Of a stretch of DNA of 64,000 nt, positions 11,513 through 23,420 are shown piece by piece. Position 1 is the first letter of the stretch. The number at the start of each line of letters is the position of its first letter. This DNA comes from Austropuccinia psidii. Its lineage: Eukaryota > Basidiomycota > Pucciniomycetes > Pucciniales > Sphaerophragmiaceae. The stretch is from the NCBI GenBank assembly GCA_023105745.1, contig JALGQZ010000008.1, forward strand, positions 19,839,866 through 19,903,865, given 5' to 3'. The position numbers were made by a program, and so were the translations under genes. The notes under the pieces are model-generated. The model had not been told where the DNA came from and made no database searches. It saw nothing but the letters and a program-made list of their open reading frames with translations.

Positions 11513-13129
11513 AGTAAGTTTTTTCTCTTTTTATGATTTATTGACACCTGTTTTATGTTTTTAGGCGTCATTTTCTTTTATAAACAATATTTTATATATA
11601 TTTCTTTTTGAAAATCTAATAATACTCATATATTTAAGAGTATTTGTCTAGTGGCTAATAACCATAAGACCAGTATTTTTGGCGTGTTTTTGCATATTAA
11701 AACACATTGAGCCACTAATACAGTCCTGATTCTTAATTGAACTGAGACAACTCATACTGATAAACCAACAGTTGAGGCGTGTTTGGGCACATTGTTAACT
11801 CAATTACCCTGTAATACACCATCTTTTGACAGATTATACTTGCTGATAACAAGTATTCTGTAAGATATTGGTATACAAAACAGTATACCACTTATCAATA
11901 AGCTGTATTTTTGACGTGGAATTGTTAATTCAATTACACTGTCACTATACAAGGGCATATTGTAGTAAAATACAAGCCCAGAGGCCATTCTTAGACGTGC
12001 AAAATCAGCCTTTTAAGAAGTCTTAACTGACATAAGCCCTCTTTTTCCTGTTTGATTCAGTGGAAGAAAACTTCATACCACTTGAGACCCAGTCACAGGC
12101 CAGCATACCAGTGACACCCTCTGAACCAGAGGGCAGCAAGGGCAAAGGAAAAAGGCTTAGTGAAGGCCTGATTACAGCCAAGAAGTGGACACCAATAGCC
12201 ACTCAGAGAAGTAGAAAACCACGAAACTCTGCATCAATACAAGGTAAACCAACCTTAACCACTTGTACAGGGAAGATTACAATTATTAACCCAGTTGTAA
12301 CTTCCAAAGGCAAACTGCCCAAATCAGCAGATAACAAATTTGTACAAGGCACAGTCAAAGGTAAATACCCTAAGAACATAAAGTTTTTGACTGCTTGCAA
12401 ACACTGATATGTCCCCTGCATACCTCAGAAACCTTGGCTTCCAAAGGAACCAGCCAGAGGACAGAGCAGGAATGTCTAGAACCAGAAGACCTGAAAGAAG
12501 ACACATTGAACACAGTGGTGGATGGCAAAACAATGAGGGAGATAATATCAACCTTGCCATTCACACTCCAATTCAACAGAAACCTCAAACCAGAGGACTG
12601 GAAGGATATGGATCAAGTTCTTCAAATCCACCAACTCCTCAAAGATTTGTTTCAATGGAGCATGGACAACAAGAGGTTCAACCTAGCAACTCACTGGGCA
12701 GAACTGGGATCAAGTTGCCAGAAGATCTGTCTCAAAGAGATAGACTTCAAAGACCTTATGGTAATCACCAAGGGTTGGAATCCTACCAGGCAGCACAGAC
12801 TCCTGGAGGCAAGGGCACAGAGGATAAGGGAGAATCAAGCCACTATCCAAGCTATAGAAGAACAGTTAACCCAGACAGGGCCTACTCAGATTCCTTCAGG
12901 TTCACAAGGAGCAAGCCAAATCAGCTCTCCAGTGGCTTCAAACCATTCAGAAACCAGCAGATCAGTGGCCAAGAGTCACCATTCTTCACAATTCCAGGAA
13001 GTTTCCAGGAGAAGACAAGGCAACAAGGGCAAGAACAAAGCCTCCTTCAACCAGAGGAGGAAAGAGTCAGACCCCATGATCCAGAAGCTGTTAGATTTGG
13101 TAAAAGAAGTACACAAGAACCAGAAGTAG
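11513..13129 (+). CDS. Predicted spliced ORF0-ORF1 protein of element B, 333 aa, overlapping gag
   Basis: Predicted exons are 11513, 12061-12360 and 12429-13129 (1,002 nt in total, a multiple of three). The first 100 residues (ORF0) are Lys-rich and basic ([17 protein letters not shown]..). The rest (ORF1) is predicted helical, with [17 protein letters not shown], a GWNPTRQ motif, then a Ser/Gln/Lys-rich tail ending EVHKNQK. ORF1 occupies a different phase from gag-pol for about 700 nt. The same frame stays recognisable in A (40955-40311), D (47784-48483, one indel) and F (60915-61144, then broken). G has a related frame at 51568-52218, also with a GWHPL motif and a similar basic tail. I know no named domain and propose no function. 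The splicing is inferred; ORF1 could instead be expressed another way. Confidence 0.5.
11514..12060 (+). other. Predicted 5' intron of element B (547 nt)
   Basis: Donor CAA|GTAAGT at 11514; acceptor region ccctctttttcctgtttgattcag ending at 12060, with TTAACTGAC as a branch-like sequence about 30 nt upstream. Corresponding sites exist in D (46846-47415, donor GTGAGT) and A (41902 down to 41329, donor GTGAGT). F keeps the acceptor but its donor is GTCAGT. Removing the intron joins A at 11513 to TG at 12061, creating an ATG in frame with ORF0. Prediction only; no RNA evidence. Confidence 0.5.
12361..12428 (+). other. Predicted 68-nt intron that contains the gag-pol start codon (element B)
   Basis: Donor AAAG|GTAAATACC, branch-like CACTGAT, acceptor CATACCTCAG|AAACC. 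The gag-pol ATG (12409) lies inside. Splicing removes that ATG and moves ORF0 (phase of 12060) into the ORF1 phase (codon starts at 12431). The sites and the 68-nt length are the same in D (47716-47783), F (60847-60914) and A (41028 down to 40961). G has 51504-51567 at the equivalent place. Confidence 0.55.
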
Positions 13130-16100
13130 TTGTAAACCACTCTAGAATCAGTAGTCCTAGTAATAGAAACATTACCCCCACTCAGACTGAAAATAACATT
13201 ATCACATCTGAGAGTAACATCAACAGTGACACACTGTGGTTACAAATGTCCCAATATGCTGAGCAATCTGCAAAGCAGGCTACAGAATTTGCAGCTGCCC
13301 AAGAGAGGATGAGAAAAACTCAAGCCTCATTGGAGCAGATAGTTAAAAACCTTCAGGAAGGATATGCTCAACTGAGCAAAGCTTCTGAAGAAACCAACAA
13401 GAGACTGAATCAAGTCTCTGAAGAACAACATCATAGTAGCAGGGACAGGGAGTGTCTGAACCAAGACATCAACAAATTGTTTGATGCCTACCATAGCTTG
13501 AAGCCCCAACCACAAGGCCAAGCTATAGAGAATCCATATCAACCAGATGACATCAAACCAGATGCCATGTTGTTGAATAAGGCAAGATCTCCATCACAAT
13601 ACCAGGATGGAGATGGCATGTCTTATTCAGAGAAGGAAGCCTTGAAACAGCTTCCTGAGGCCTCAAGCTGGCCCAAATTCTCTGGATCAGGAGAATATGA
13701 TCATATGGAACTCATAGATTATATTGATGGACTCTTCATTGATGTACCAAGCATACCAGATTACTGGATTACTGCTAGACTAAATACTGCATTTAAAGCT
13801 CATGCAAGTATATGGTACACTGAAATGAAAGAAATCCATGGCAGAAGGAACTGGCCATGGTGGAAGAGTCAAATAATCCAAAAGTACAGTAATGGAACTT
13901 GGATATGGCAAAAGACCATGTCATTTGAAAATGACAAATACTCTGTGGACAAAGATCCATATGAGTGGTGTCTTAGACAGTCTAAAAGACTTAAAGCCAT
14001 TGATCCTCAAATGAACATTCAAATGAGGAATCATAAACATCTGACACAACTGCCAGGAGAACTAGAGCATGCAGTAAAGTGCAGATGCAACCAAAATTGC
14101 ACTCTAGATGATATAGCCAATACCTTACAAGACATAAGGAAAAGGACTAATATAGGGAAATTCACCCCATATAGGAGCAATAATTTCAAAGAGAAACAAC
14201 CTTTCAGGGTAGAGTTTAAAGACAAACCCAGAGAAAGAGTGGCAGAAGTGGCAAAGAAGAAGAATTCTTGTCACAATTGTGGTTCAACAGACCACTATGC
14301 CAACAACTGTCCAAAAGCAAAGAAAAAAGTCTATGCTATAGAGAAAGTCCCTGATTCAGAACCCCCAACAGAGGATTCTGAATCAGACTCTATGGGTGAT
14401 GCCATCAGAGACCCATCTGATGAGGATCAAGACCCAAGAGAGGAATTTCTAGTAGAATACCAAGAGGAAACCCCACTAGAAATCCAGGATATACAGTTGG
14501 AAGCAGGCATGCCACAAGACACTGCCAACAAGAACTTGTGTAAACACACACAAGATGCACAAACATTCCTGGTTACACCAACCAAAGGAATGGCATATAT
14601 ACATGGAACAGCCACAAAAATGACTGTATGTATTGACAATGCTCAGCACCCACTGATTATTGACAGTGGAGCACACTGCTCCATAGTGGCCAGAAATTAT
14701 CTCAATAACCACTTCCCAAACTGGGAAAAAGAACTCTTGCCCACCAGGGCAAAAAACTTTAAGAGTGCATCTGGAAAGATGACCTCTATTGGGACAATTA
14801 TCAAAGAGATAATTATACCCCACAGAAAAGGTAATATCAGACTCAACCCAGAGTTTGTAGTGCTTGAAGATGCCCATATCCAAGGGTTTTTACTGGGAAC
14901 AGATTACCAGAGGATGTATGGCATAGATATTTACAATAGTAAAAATAGGCATATTACCATTGGTACTAACAAGGAAAAGAAATTTTCTCTTGATATATAC
15001 CAGAAATCTTCTCAGGACCCACTGGAAGAACTTCTGAAAGAATTCAGAGAGGGACAGTTTAGCACTACCCTCACCAGTAAACAAAAGCTAAGTTTACTGA
15101 AGATGCTGAGGAAGAATAGACCAGCATTTGCCATTGGTGAAGAACCATTAGGCAAGATCAAAGGCCATGATATAGAACTATATCTGGATGTAGAAAGGCC
15201 TTATCCACCCATGTTAAGGAGACCTCCTTACCCAGCAAGTCTGGAGACCAGGAAAGAGATTGAGAAACATATCCATGAACTCCTGGACATGGATGTCATT
15301 AGGAAGATTGGACATAATGAAATAGTGGAAATCACCACTCCTGTCCTAATCACCTGGCATGATGGCAAGTCTAGACTGTGTGGAGACTTCAGAGCCCTGA
15401 ACAACTACACAAAAGCAGACAGGTATCCTATACCAAGGATACCTCATGCCTTGGATAAATTGGCCAAAGCCAAATACATCACTAAGATGGATTGTATGAA
15501 GGGCTTCCCCCAAAATGGAGTTAAACCAAACTCCACGAAATTACTCAGAATTATATGCCATATGGGCATATATGAGTACACCAGGATGCCATTTGGCATC
15601 AAGAATGCACCAGCCCACTTCCAAAGGATGATGGACACCATATTTCAAGAAGAAATAATGGAAGGCTGGATGGTAGTATACATTGATGATATAATTATAT
15701 ACTCAGAGACATGGGAAGACCATGTACAATACATAGACAGAGTGCTAAGTAAATGTACACCCATCAATCTGAAAATTTCACTTAAAAAGTGTAATTTTGG
15801 CCAACAAGAGCTGCTAGCTCTAGGACACAAAGTCTCAGGCCTTAGTCTGGCAATTGACCAGAACAAAGTAGCAGCAGTACTGCAAAAGCCAGTACCAAAG
15901 AACATCAAAGAGATGCAATCTTTCCTTGGGTTTGCTAGCTACTATAGAAACCACATTAAGAACTTTGCACACATAACCAGTAGTTTATACAAGTTATGCT
16001 CAAAGGATGTAGTTTTTGAAATAACCAAGGAAAGGAGGGATGCATATGAGAGGATCAAATATGAACTCACTAATGCACCTGTGCTCATCTTGCCTGACTT

Positions 16101-17055
16101 TGAACTACCATTCAAGTTATATATAGATGCAGCATGCAGCCAAGGCTTGGGAGCAGCCCTTCACCAAAGACAAATTGTGGATGGTGAACCAAGAGAAGGT
16201 GTAATATGTTACATCTCCAGGCAGCTGAAAGATTCAGAAGCCAGGTATGGGGCCACCCAGATAGAATGTTTATGTCTAGTCTGGGCTCTAGAAAAACTCC
16301 ATTACTATTTGGAGGGTGCAGTCTTTGAAGTCTACACAGACTGCACAGCCTTGAAGTCTTTACTAAACATGAAGACTACTAATAGACACATGCTGAGATG
16401 GCAAATAGCCATCCAGGAGTATAGAGGGAACATGAACATCATATACAAGGAAGGTAAAAGCCATACCAATGCAGATGGCCTTAGCAGATGGCCACTGGAC
16501 AATGTCAAAAGCAATCCAGCTTATGACCCTGAGGTTGCTGCAAAAATTCCTATCCATTTTATGGAAATAGATAGGAAGAAGAACTTCAGATTCTCTGAAT
16601 GGGCACCAGGGAGTGGTACCCTTGACAGTGGAAACACTGATTCAGAAGGGACAGAAACCCCCATACTGGGGATAAGTTCCTCAGAACTGCACAATGAATT
16701 CTTCAATGCAGTACTGAAATCTTATGCTAAACACAAACAGTGTAGCATACTAATGCAACTCCTTCAGCAAAAATACAGGAGCCCAGAACTGGAAACCCAG
16801 CTGGAGGAACCCTGGTTGAGGGCCTATAAGGACAATAACTTCTTCCTTATAGATGGCCTGATTTATCACAGAGACAAGCACACCAGTGCACTCACAGTGA
16901 TAGACAGAGACCACATCTCTTTAATCCTGCAGGAATGCCATGACTGCCCCTACATGGGACACATGAGTGAGGACAGGACTAAGGAGAGGGTAGCAAGCAC
17001 AGCTTGGTGGCCCAAGTGGGAGCAAGAGTTGAGTGAATATATCAACACTTGTTAA
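12409..17055 (+). CDS. gag-pol: Element B gag-pol polyprotein, gag to integrase N-terminus, ending at a nonsense codon
   Basis: From ATG 12409, residues 1-240 are a Pro/Gln/Arg-rich, probably disordered region overprinted on ORF1. A coiled-coil-like segment follows (about 300-365), then a capsid-like region (about 410-570, [22 protein letters not shown]..). The zinc knuckle is C621, C624, H629, C634. The aspartic protease D752-S-G-A comes next, then RT with YIDD at 1091-1094, RNase H with Asp at about 1240, and the integrase zinc-binding region HX6HX29CX2C. TAA at 17053-17055 falls between the two Cys of the last pair; element A has GAA there, so one G-to-T change explains it. No frameshift separates gag from pol, unlike many Ty3/Gypsy elements. 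The original product would form the particle, copy RNA to DNA and integrate it. Confidence 0.93.
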   Translation: MSPAYLRNLGFQRNQPEDRAGMSRTRRPERRHIEHSGGWQNNEGDNINLAIHTPIQQKPQTRGLEGYGSSSSNPPTPQRFVSMEHGQQEVQPSNSLGRTGIKLPEDLSQRDRLQRPYGNHQGLESYQAAQTPGGKGTEDKGESSHYPSYRRTVNPDRAYSDSFRFTRSKPNQLSSGFKPFRNQQISGQESPFFTIPGSFQEKTRQQGQEQSLLQPEEERVRPHDPEAVRFGKRSTQEPEVVVNHSRISSPSNRNITPTQTENNIITSESNINSDTLWLQMSQYAEQSAKQATEFAAAQERMRKTQASLEQIVKNLQEGYAQLSKASEETNKRLNQVSEEQHHSSRDRECLNQDINKLFDAYHSLKPQPQGQAIENPYQPDDIKPDAMLLNKARSPSQYQDGDGMSYSEKEALKQLPEASSWPKFSGSGEYDHMELIDYIDGLFIDVPSIPDYWITARLNTAFKAHASIWYTEMKEIHGRRNWPWWKSQIIQKYSNGTWIWQKTMSFENDKYSVDKDPYEWCLRQSKRLKAIDPQMNIQMRNHKHLTQLPGELEHAVKCRCNQNCTLDDIANTLQDIRKRTNIGKFTPYRSNNFKEKQPFRVEFKDKPRERVAEVAKKKNSCHNCGSTDHYANNCPKAKKKVYAIEKVPDSEPPTEDSESDSMGDAIRDPSDEDQDPREEFLVEYQEETPLEIQDIQLEAGMPQDTANKNLCKHTQDAQTFLVTPTKGMAYIHGTATKMTVCIDNAQHPLIIDSGAHCSIVARNYLNNHFPNWEKELLPTRAKNFKSASGKMTSIGTIIKEIIIPHRKGNIRLNPEFVVLEDAHIQGFLLGTDYQRMYGIDIYNSKNRHITIGTNKEKKFSLDIYQKSSQDPLEELLKEFREGQFSTTLTSKQKLSLLKMLRKNRPAFAIGEEPLGKIKGHDIELYLDVERPYPPMLRRPPYPASLETRKEIEKHIHELLDMDVIRKIGHNEIVEITTPVLITWHDGKSRLCGDFRALNNYTKADRYPIPRIPHALDKLAKAKYITKMDCMKGFPQNGVKPNSTKLLRIICHMGIYEYTRMPFGIKNAPAHFQRMMDTIFQEEIMEGWMVVYIDDIIIYSETWEDHVQYIDRVLSKCTPINLKISLKKCNFGQQELLALGHKVSGLSLAIDQNKVAAVLQKPVPKNIKEMQSFLGFASYYRNHIKNFAHITSSLYKLCSKDVVFEITKERRDAYERIKYELTNAPVLILPDFELPFKLYIDAACSQGLGAALHQRQIVDGEPREGVICYISRQLKDSEARYGATQIECLCLVWALEKLHYYLEGAVFEVYTDCTALKSLLNMKTTNRHMLRWQIAIQEYRGNMNIIYKEGKSHTNADGLSRWPLDNVKSNPAYDPEVAAKIPIHFMEIDRKKNFRFSEWAPGSGTLDSGNTDSEGTETPILGISSSELHNEFFNAVLKSYAKHKQCSILMQLLQQKYRSPELETQLEEPWLRAYKDNNFFLIDGLIYHRDKHTSALTVIDRDHISLILQECHDCPYMGHMSEDRTKERVASTAWWPKWEQELSEYINTC

Positions 17056-18264
17056 AGATGCCAAAAGGCAAATAGAAAACATGGGAAGAAATATGGGTTG
17101 CTTCAACACATAGAAGAACCCAAACACCCATGGGAAACCATCAACATGGACTGGGTCACAGGACTTGTCCCAGGAGGCAAAGAAAACTACAATGCCTGCT
17201 TAATCATAGTTGATAGGTTCAGCAAGAGCATGAGATGTCTACCATTCCATAAAGAGGACACAGCCATGGACACTGCTCTGTTATTTTGGAATAACATCAT
17301 ATCCACCTGTGGAGTCCCTAAGATCATAATTAGTGACAGGGACCCAAAATTTACATCTGAATTTTGGACCAATTTATATGACATGCTTGGCACCAAGCTT
17401 GCTTTTTCCACAGCTTACCATCCACAAACAGATGGCCTAGCTGAGAGGATGATCCAAACAATGGAGGACATCCTCAGGAGGTTCTGTGCCTATGGCATGG
17501 AATACAAGGACCATGAGGGATATACCCATGATTGGGTCACCCTCTTACCAGCAGTCCAACTGGCTTATAATACAAGCCAGCACTCTACCACAGGAAAAAC
17601 ACCTGCACTGGTAGAGAAAGGGTGGAATCCCCTGTTACCTGTGGATCACTTGAAGAAAAATCTTCTGACCATCCACCCCACAGCCAAAGACTTCCATGAT
17701 ATGTGGAAGAAAGCCTGTGATACTGCTGCCAAATGCATAGCTGAGGCCAAAGAGTACAACAAGCAAAGGTGGGACAAGTCACATATGGAACCTGACTTCA
17801 AGGAAGGGGACCAGGTGTTAGTGTCTACACTGAACTTTAACAACCTCAAAGGACCTAAAAAAATGAGAGACTCATTTGTAGGGCCCTTCACTATCATTAA
17901 GTTGATAGGGAGGAATGCAGTAGAGGTCAAGCTCACTGAGGAGTTTTCTAGGAAACACCCAGTATTTCCAGTGAGCCTGGTCAAACCATACTTCCAAACA
18001 GAGGAGGATAAATTCCCCTCCAGGAAGAAAAACATTACTCCACCAGAAATAGTGGAAGTAGAAGACTCTCCTGGACCTGTGAGTAAAATCATCAGGGCCA
18101 GAAAAATCAGACTTAATGGGAAGGATCAGAGACAATATCTAGTCAGATTCAAGAACCAGACAGCTGACAAAGACAAATGGTTGGCAGAGGATGCCATACC
18201 AGATGGGAACCTTCATTTAAGGAGATTCAGAGCCTCTAGGAGGACTGAACAGTCTCATCAATGA
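17056..18264 (+). pseudogene. Element B integrase core and chromodomain-like tail, downstream of the nonsense codon
   Basis: This is the same frame as the upstream part. The DDE triad is at Asp 17149 (MDWVTGL), Asp 17335 (SDRDPKF) and Glu 17443 (LAERMIQ), giving 35 residues between the second Asp and Glu. After the core come a [10 protein letters not shown] motif and FPVSLVKPY, typical of gypsy integrase C-termini. A 60-residue tail ([28 protein letters not shown]) resembles a chromodomain, which in chromoviruses directs insertion to modified histones. It ends TGA at 18262-18264, about 25 bp before the 3' LTR. The segment itself has no further stop, so the element is one codon from an open polyprotein. 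Confidence 0.9.
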
Positions 18265-18268
18265 TGAG

Positions 18269-18288
18269 CCTTTTTTAGAGGGAGAGTA
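18269..18288 (+). other. Polypurine tract of element B
   Basis: ttttttagagggagagta directly precedes the 3' LTR at 18289, the expected plus-strand primer site. Confidence 0.75.
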
Positions 18289-19726
18289 TGTCAGCCTGTG
18301 ACTCAAAACCAGAGCACAAGCATGACAACCAAAATACCATAAACCAATGGTATAGCCAAAATACCACCAAAACATGGAGCTGAGCCAAATTAGCTCAAAA
18401 GGTATCAAACAAAAGAGGAAACTCACCTCTTCCTGAAAATATAAGTCCCATCACCATAGGACAAGAAATAACAAAGTTATTCCTACTCAAAGTTATTGCT
18501 GAGCATAAACCTTAATTTTCACCTCTCATCTAAAATCTAGAAGGAGAGGCTTAACCCCATCAAATGGGTATTCAAAATGAAGCTCTAAGCCAGGGCTATC
18601 CAATGGTACTAGCCAAACTGAGCTAGCACCAGTATTACTTGAGTTATGGTCAAATTCAGACCAAATAAGGGTGAACAAAACATTCAACTCTCATCTAGCT
18701 TTTACAGTTTTAGTGTGAGATACTTAAAGTGGGGTCTTTTTGGAAAGAGCACAATCAGGGCTATCTGATGGTGTCATCCATTTCCTCATATCTCAACTAG
18801 AACAGAAGTTATTGGCCAAACAAGCTTAATACAGCTTTTGCCCAAAACACGCCAATGTATAAAAACACTTGTACATGGGATAACTTTGCCATATTTAAGG
18901 ATAACCTTGTCAAGTTGGGTACCATTCTATAGAGCTCATACAGGGATATTCAATGAACCAACTTTGAGCTTGATATCTCAAAAACTGACAGAGTTATGAC
19001 AATTTTAAGGTAAAAATCCCACCTGCTGTCATATACAGCCTTACCATGGGATAATACCCTATAACCATGAATATGAGGTGTCAAATAGACAAAGAAGCAT
19101 GTTTTTACTTCAATACCTCATATTTCAGTCAATACTGGGGTCCCATACAGTTTCTGTACAGCATTCTACGCGTCATACACGTCAGAATCAGGCTGTGAGG
19201 TCCCCAGATGAAAATTTTCACCCTGTATTGGTGAAAACTGCCCAGATGTGGTTTCAAAACCACATCTGAGCCCAATACAGGGTATACAGGCTGTTTGCAA
19301 ACCACAAGCCTGTCATGAGGAGTGAAAAATCTTCACTTCCTCTACGTGAAAAGGTCTAACAACCTTTTCACCTCAATTTCAGGATAAAAGGAGGGCTTTT
19401 CACTGCCAAAACCCTTTCCTCATCCTGCTCTTGAATACCCTACGTAGTAAACTGTCAAAAACAGTTTTACTCTTGGGTAATAAACAGGTATAATTATATA
19501 TTTAATTATTGTAACTCTTATTATAGTAACCCAACTGGTAAGATTGCACCCTGGGTTCTCAATAGCGCTCACCACCACTATTTTCCAATAGTAGAACCCC
19601 TTAATTACATTATAAATCATCTTTTAAATCAAAAACTCTTATTATAAATCAATTTTCTACGTGTCACAGTCATAATTCTAGTTGTAAATACTCTTATTAC
19701 TACTTCAATATAGACTCAGCCTGACA
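18289..19726 (+). repeat. 3' LTR of element B
   Basis: 1,438 bp, equal in length to the 5' LTR, with about 19 substitutions by eye and no indel. It is followed by the ACAAT duplication, then the rest of the C LTR. Confidence 0.93.
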
Positions 19727-19731
19727 ACAAT

Positions 19732-20454
19732 CAATATTCAAAACCAACAGCTTACCATTGTATAAGACCAAAGAGTTTGTTGAAATATTAAGCTATAAAT
19801 TTATTATTTTTTATAACCTCACAAAACATCTCACATATTATACCATAGTAGTTGAATTTTTTTAGGTTATATATATAGCTCAACACTCGGTCAATTTAAC
19901 TTATTTTACCTGAATATATGTCAAGTTATTTTTCCCTTAATAATCATATACTGTTATAAGTGATATCACGTGCTATTTATTTCTCTCTCATATTGTAACT
20001 GTCTGTACTATTTCACTTAAAAAAAACATAAAATATATATATATAAGAGTTTTGTTTGGATTGTCTAATAGTATAAAGTGTGTTCTTCTTTCCTTTTTTA
20101 TTTCATTTATTATCTTTTGTAAAATTATTTTGGTGTAATACAACCAGATTTTCTGGAAGTTTTAAAAAGTATTTATTTATTAAGGTTTTAACTAACCATT
20201 TTTTTAAGTAGAGCAAAGTCTGATTAGAGATGGTTGAGTACAATATTTTCTGATTGAGCCACTATCAATAATACAATTGATTTGGTGAACTCATTAAAGA
20301 TAACTTAGCATATTAGGAAGGGCAGTCTAGATTATTCTAGCACACGAGCAGAGCAAGGGTTACAAGTCTCAAACAGCAATTCAAAACTGTTTTCTTGTAA
20401 TTTCCCCTTCCAGGTACTGCCTCATTTTATCCCACACGCAGAGGAGCTCCCACA
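19732..20454 (+). repeat. 5' LTR of element C, second part
   Basis: Aligns with 38767-39492. It ends ctcccaca, matching gttcccaca at 39484-39492. A pyrimidine- and TATA-like-rich stretch around 20030-20110 is shared with the other copy. Confidence 0.88.
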
Positions 20455-20456
20455 TC

Positions 20457-20474
20457 TGGTGTCCCAACAGTGGC
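20457..20474 (+). other. Primer-binding-site candidate of element C
   Basis: tggtgtcccaacagtggc starts two bases after the LTR. TGGNGNCCCAACNGTGG has the look of lysine-tRNA-type sites in other retroelements, but the tRNA is not assigned. Confidence 0.5.
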
Positions 20475-20548
20475 AGGCAGATAAGAATATAATCAGAATA
20501 CTTTCAGCTTGATCTTAGAAAATTAATCAAATAAATATAATTTTGAAA

Positions 20549-21878
20549 ACTGGAATCAAATAATTTTACATATAAGAAGGAAACATCATCATCTCCCCAT
20601 TCATTATCAAAAGCCTTATCTGAATCATATCATTACTATTACCCATTAAAACAATTCACACCACCAGGACAAGAATCACAAGCAGATTCTAGCTTACTGG
20701 TTTCCACCCCAAAAACAAGGAAGAAGGAAGAGGAAAGGTTGAAAGAATTCTTTGTCAGCCTTATTCAAGACTTCAAAAGTAGAAAGCAGAAAGAAGTGAA
20801 ATTTGAAGGAAGATCCTATAAAGTAGAAAAAATGGAACAGTCAACCTCAAAATTACCACCTTTTCCTGAAGATACTGTTGAAGAACAGTATGAGGAAGAA
20901 AGCAAAGAAGAAGATCAATCTGAACATGTAAAAAATATTTTAAGTCAATTGCAGATTCTCCTGACAGGATCAAAGAAGAAGAAAGGTAAGAGAAGAGAAT
21001 CAACATCATACACACCAGGGGCTAGTCCTAGTGAGCCTACTTTACCCAGACATGTTAGACCAGAAGAATCACCAATTTCACCAACACCTGGACCTAGAGC
21101 AACCTCTACTCCAGCAAAAGGGCCAAGATCATCAAATGTTCCAAGAAAAGTTTTTGTTTCAACACCAACACATCCAAGTCCATTACATCAGGAAATTCCA
21201 AGACAAGAAAGATCTGTAGTAAAAATAAAAGCAAAAAATTATAATCTTAATTTCAATGGAGAAGAAGTTGAAAAGTTTATTAAAAAGATTGAAAGGATAG
21301 CTCAAATAGAAGGTGCAACAGAAGAAGATCTGGCAATGCAGATGGCCTTCTGGACAACAGATTCCAAAATTAGTGATGCAATAGAAGCTATGCCTGGTTA
21401 TGAAGAAGGAAACTGGACACAACTCAAGAAAGATCTCATTACTAAGTGGGGTAGAGTGGAACCTGGGAGGAGATTTAGAAAGGAATCCCTTCTAAAATTA
21501 TTCAATGATACCCAAGATAATGGAGGAATTAGTACTCTTTCACAGTATAAAATGTTTATTGGAGAATATGAAACAATTATCACTTACCTTCTAAGATATA
21601 AATATATTCCCCAGGATAATATGTACCATGAAGATATTTTTGATTGTCTTTCTTCTGATGTCAAAGGAGCTATTAGCAAAGAGATGATTAAGGAAAATGT
21701 AATGGTTAGAGCAGAAGATGGAGGATATCTTATACCACCTATGAGAGTATTGAAAAAGTATATTGAGCAAGAATTGGAAGCTAGAATATTAGTAACCAAA
21801 AGACTTTCTTCCCCACATAGGAAAGAAAGAGGTGACTATGGAGTGAAAGAAAGAAAAGTACAGTTCAAAGAAGAGTAA
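20549..21878 (+). pseudogene. Element C gag (capsid part)
   Basis: The frame opens after a TGA near 20545 and runs to TAA at 21876-21878. No ATG occurs before about 20832, so a start supplied by splicing or a lost ATG must be considered. After a Lys/Glu-rich and then Pro/Ser-rich region (to about 21200) comes a capsid-like domain: FNGEEVEKFIKKIERIAQIEG, WTTDSKISDAIEAMPGYEEG, WTQLKKDLITKWGRVEPGRR, FIGEYETIITYLLRYKYIP. It is of a type I associate with rust-fungus retroelements, from memory. The next three open segments lie in the same frame, so this stop is a nonsense change, not a gag/pol boundary. Confidence 0.75.
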
Positions 21879-22451
21879 TTTCCAGGAATTCAGGAAGCAC
21901 TGAAGAAGATGAAAGATCTTACAAAATCCCTCAAAGAACAGCAGGAACCATCTCAAAAAGCAATATTAAAGGATAAGGATGATATTAAACAGTTCATGGA
22001 TCAACTTAGTGAGCTAACAAGTCTTTCTACACCTCAGAAAAGAAACCCAATTCAATTTCAGACATCAAATCAGGAATTAAATACAAAATCTAATCAAATC
22101 CCAGCTTCATCAAGTCATTTCCCTTATATTCCAGCACAACAAGGACCTAGACCACAGTTTAAGTGTACCTATTGTCTAAAGGATGGACATACTGTTAGCA
22201 GGTGTAATGATTTAACAGAAGATATTGAAAAAGTTATTGTACGTAAAACTGGAAGTTCTTTTTATTTTCCTAATTTTCAAAGAGTCCCAATTGAAGGAGA
22301 ACAGATACCAAGGGATCTAGTAAGACAGTTTGCAAATGAACAAGAAGTTCTCACCAAGAGGTTTCTAGAAGAGAAAGATAAAAAAGTACCAAAAGCTGAA
22401 GAACAAAAGAAAGAAGAAAAGTCAACAGCTGTAGTCTCAATGGAAGATTGA
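21879..22451 (+). pseudogene. Element C nucleocapsid part with zinc knuckle
   Basis: Continues the gag frame and contains C-T-Y-C-L-K-D-G-H-T-V-S-R-C, a perfect CX2CX4HX4C knuckle, at about 22169-22208. It is followed by a charged helix-like stretch (EKDKKVPKAEEQKKEEKS). It ends at TGA 22449-22451, and the frame goes on without shift. Confidence 0.75.
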
Positions 22452-23420
22452 GGTGAGTGGCAACCACCATGCATTTCTACTGGAATAGAGCAATCAAATA
22501 TTAATTTTGGATTAAGACAGACTAAGCAAAGAATGGAAAGGGAAGAAAGAGATAAATCACAATCTCTAAGTATTCCTGAAAAGTTACCAGTCCAATCTAA
22601 AGAGGTAATAAAAAAGAAAGTTAGTTTTCCAGGTGGATATATTGAAGAAGAAGATACAGAGGAAGGTGAAAGAGTTATTATACCTTCAAAATACAAGGGG
22701 GCTAAGGAGCCAAATATCATTAAATAACCAGAACCTAAGCCAGTTCAACAGCCAATTCTTGAAGGGATTAAAGAAAAATCACCTGTGAAGAAACAAGAAC
22801 CAGAAAAATTGTTTTCAAAGCTAGCTCACAAGGATTCAACACCTATAAAATCAGTAATAAAAGAAGAAGATGGAGATTCAATAATTGAAAAGGTTATGAA
22901 GAAAGTCTTAGATCAAAAAATTCATCTCACCTTAGAAGAAATATTGACAATTTCACCCAGTTTAACAGATCAACTCAAGCTCTTATCTGAAAAAGAAAAG
23001 AAGTATTTAATTTCAATGAAGTCAATTAACAGCCAAGAGCAATCAGTCACTTCAGAAGAAGTGATTATTGACGAAAGAATGCACTATGCTTGTCCCCTAG
23101 GTATGATGGATGTAGCAATTGGGAAAGAAGGCTATAAACTGAAAGCATTGGTTGATACTGGTGCTGAGCTGAATATTATCCCAGAGATTAAGTCTATTAA
23201 AGCAAAATTAACCATGAGAGCCTTGAATATGCGTCTAAAAGGTATTGGAGGCCATAGTACAGCAGTTGTTGGACTTGCTGAAAATACTCTGTTAGTTCTA
23301 CCATCGGGTGAGGAGAGGAAGATTCACTTTTTTGTTGCCAGAGGAGAAGTTCATACTGTAATTGGTAGGCCATTTTTAGCTGATAATGGAATTAGACTTG
23401 AGCATTCTCAAGATCAATGA
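22452..23420 (+). pseudogene. Element C aspartic protease region
   Basis: Same frame, with a stop at 22725-22727. The retropepsin site L-V-D-T-G-A-E-L-N-I has its Asp at 23154-23156. The downstream flap and second-half features are KGIGGHSTAVVG and HTVIGRPFLADNGIRLE. It would process the polyprotein. It ends at TGA 23418-23420, again with the frame continuing. Confidence 0.78.

Larger units (their letters stand above)
10030..19726 (+). mobile_element. Element B: near-complete Ty3/Gypsy retrotransposon inside the left LTR of C
   Basis: A 9,697-bp element with 1,438-bp LTRs at both ends (TGTCAG..CTGACA) and the 5-bp target duplication ACAAT (10025-10029 and 19727-19731). The empty target is present in the other LTR of C at 38761. 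The LTRs differ at about 19 positions by eye (about 98.7% identical). It has one long gag-pol frame with a single nonsense codon, so it is the reference copy for family A/B/D/F in this window. Confidence 0.95.
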
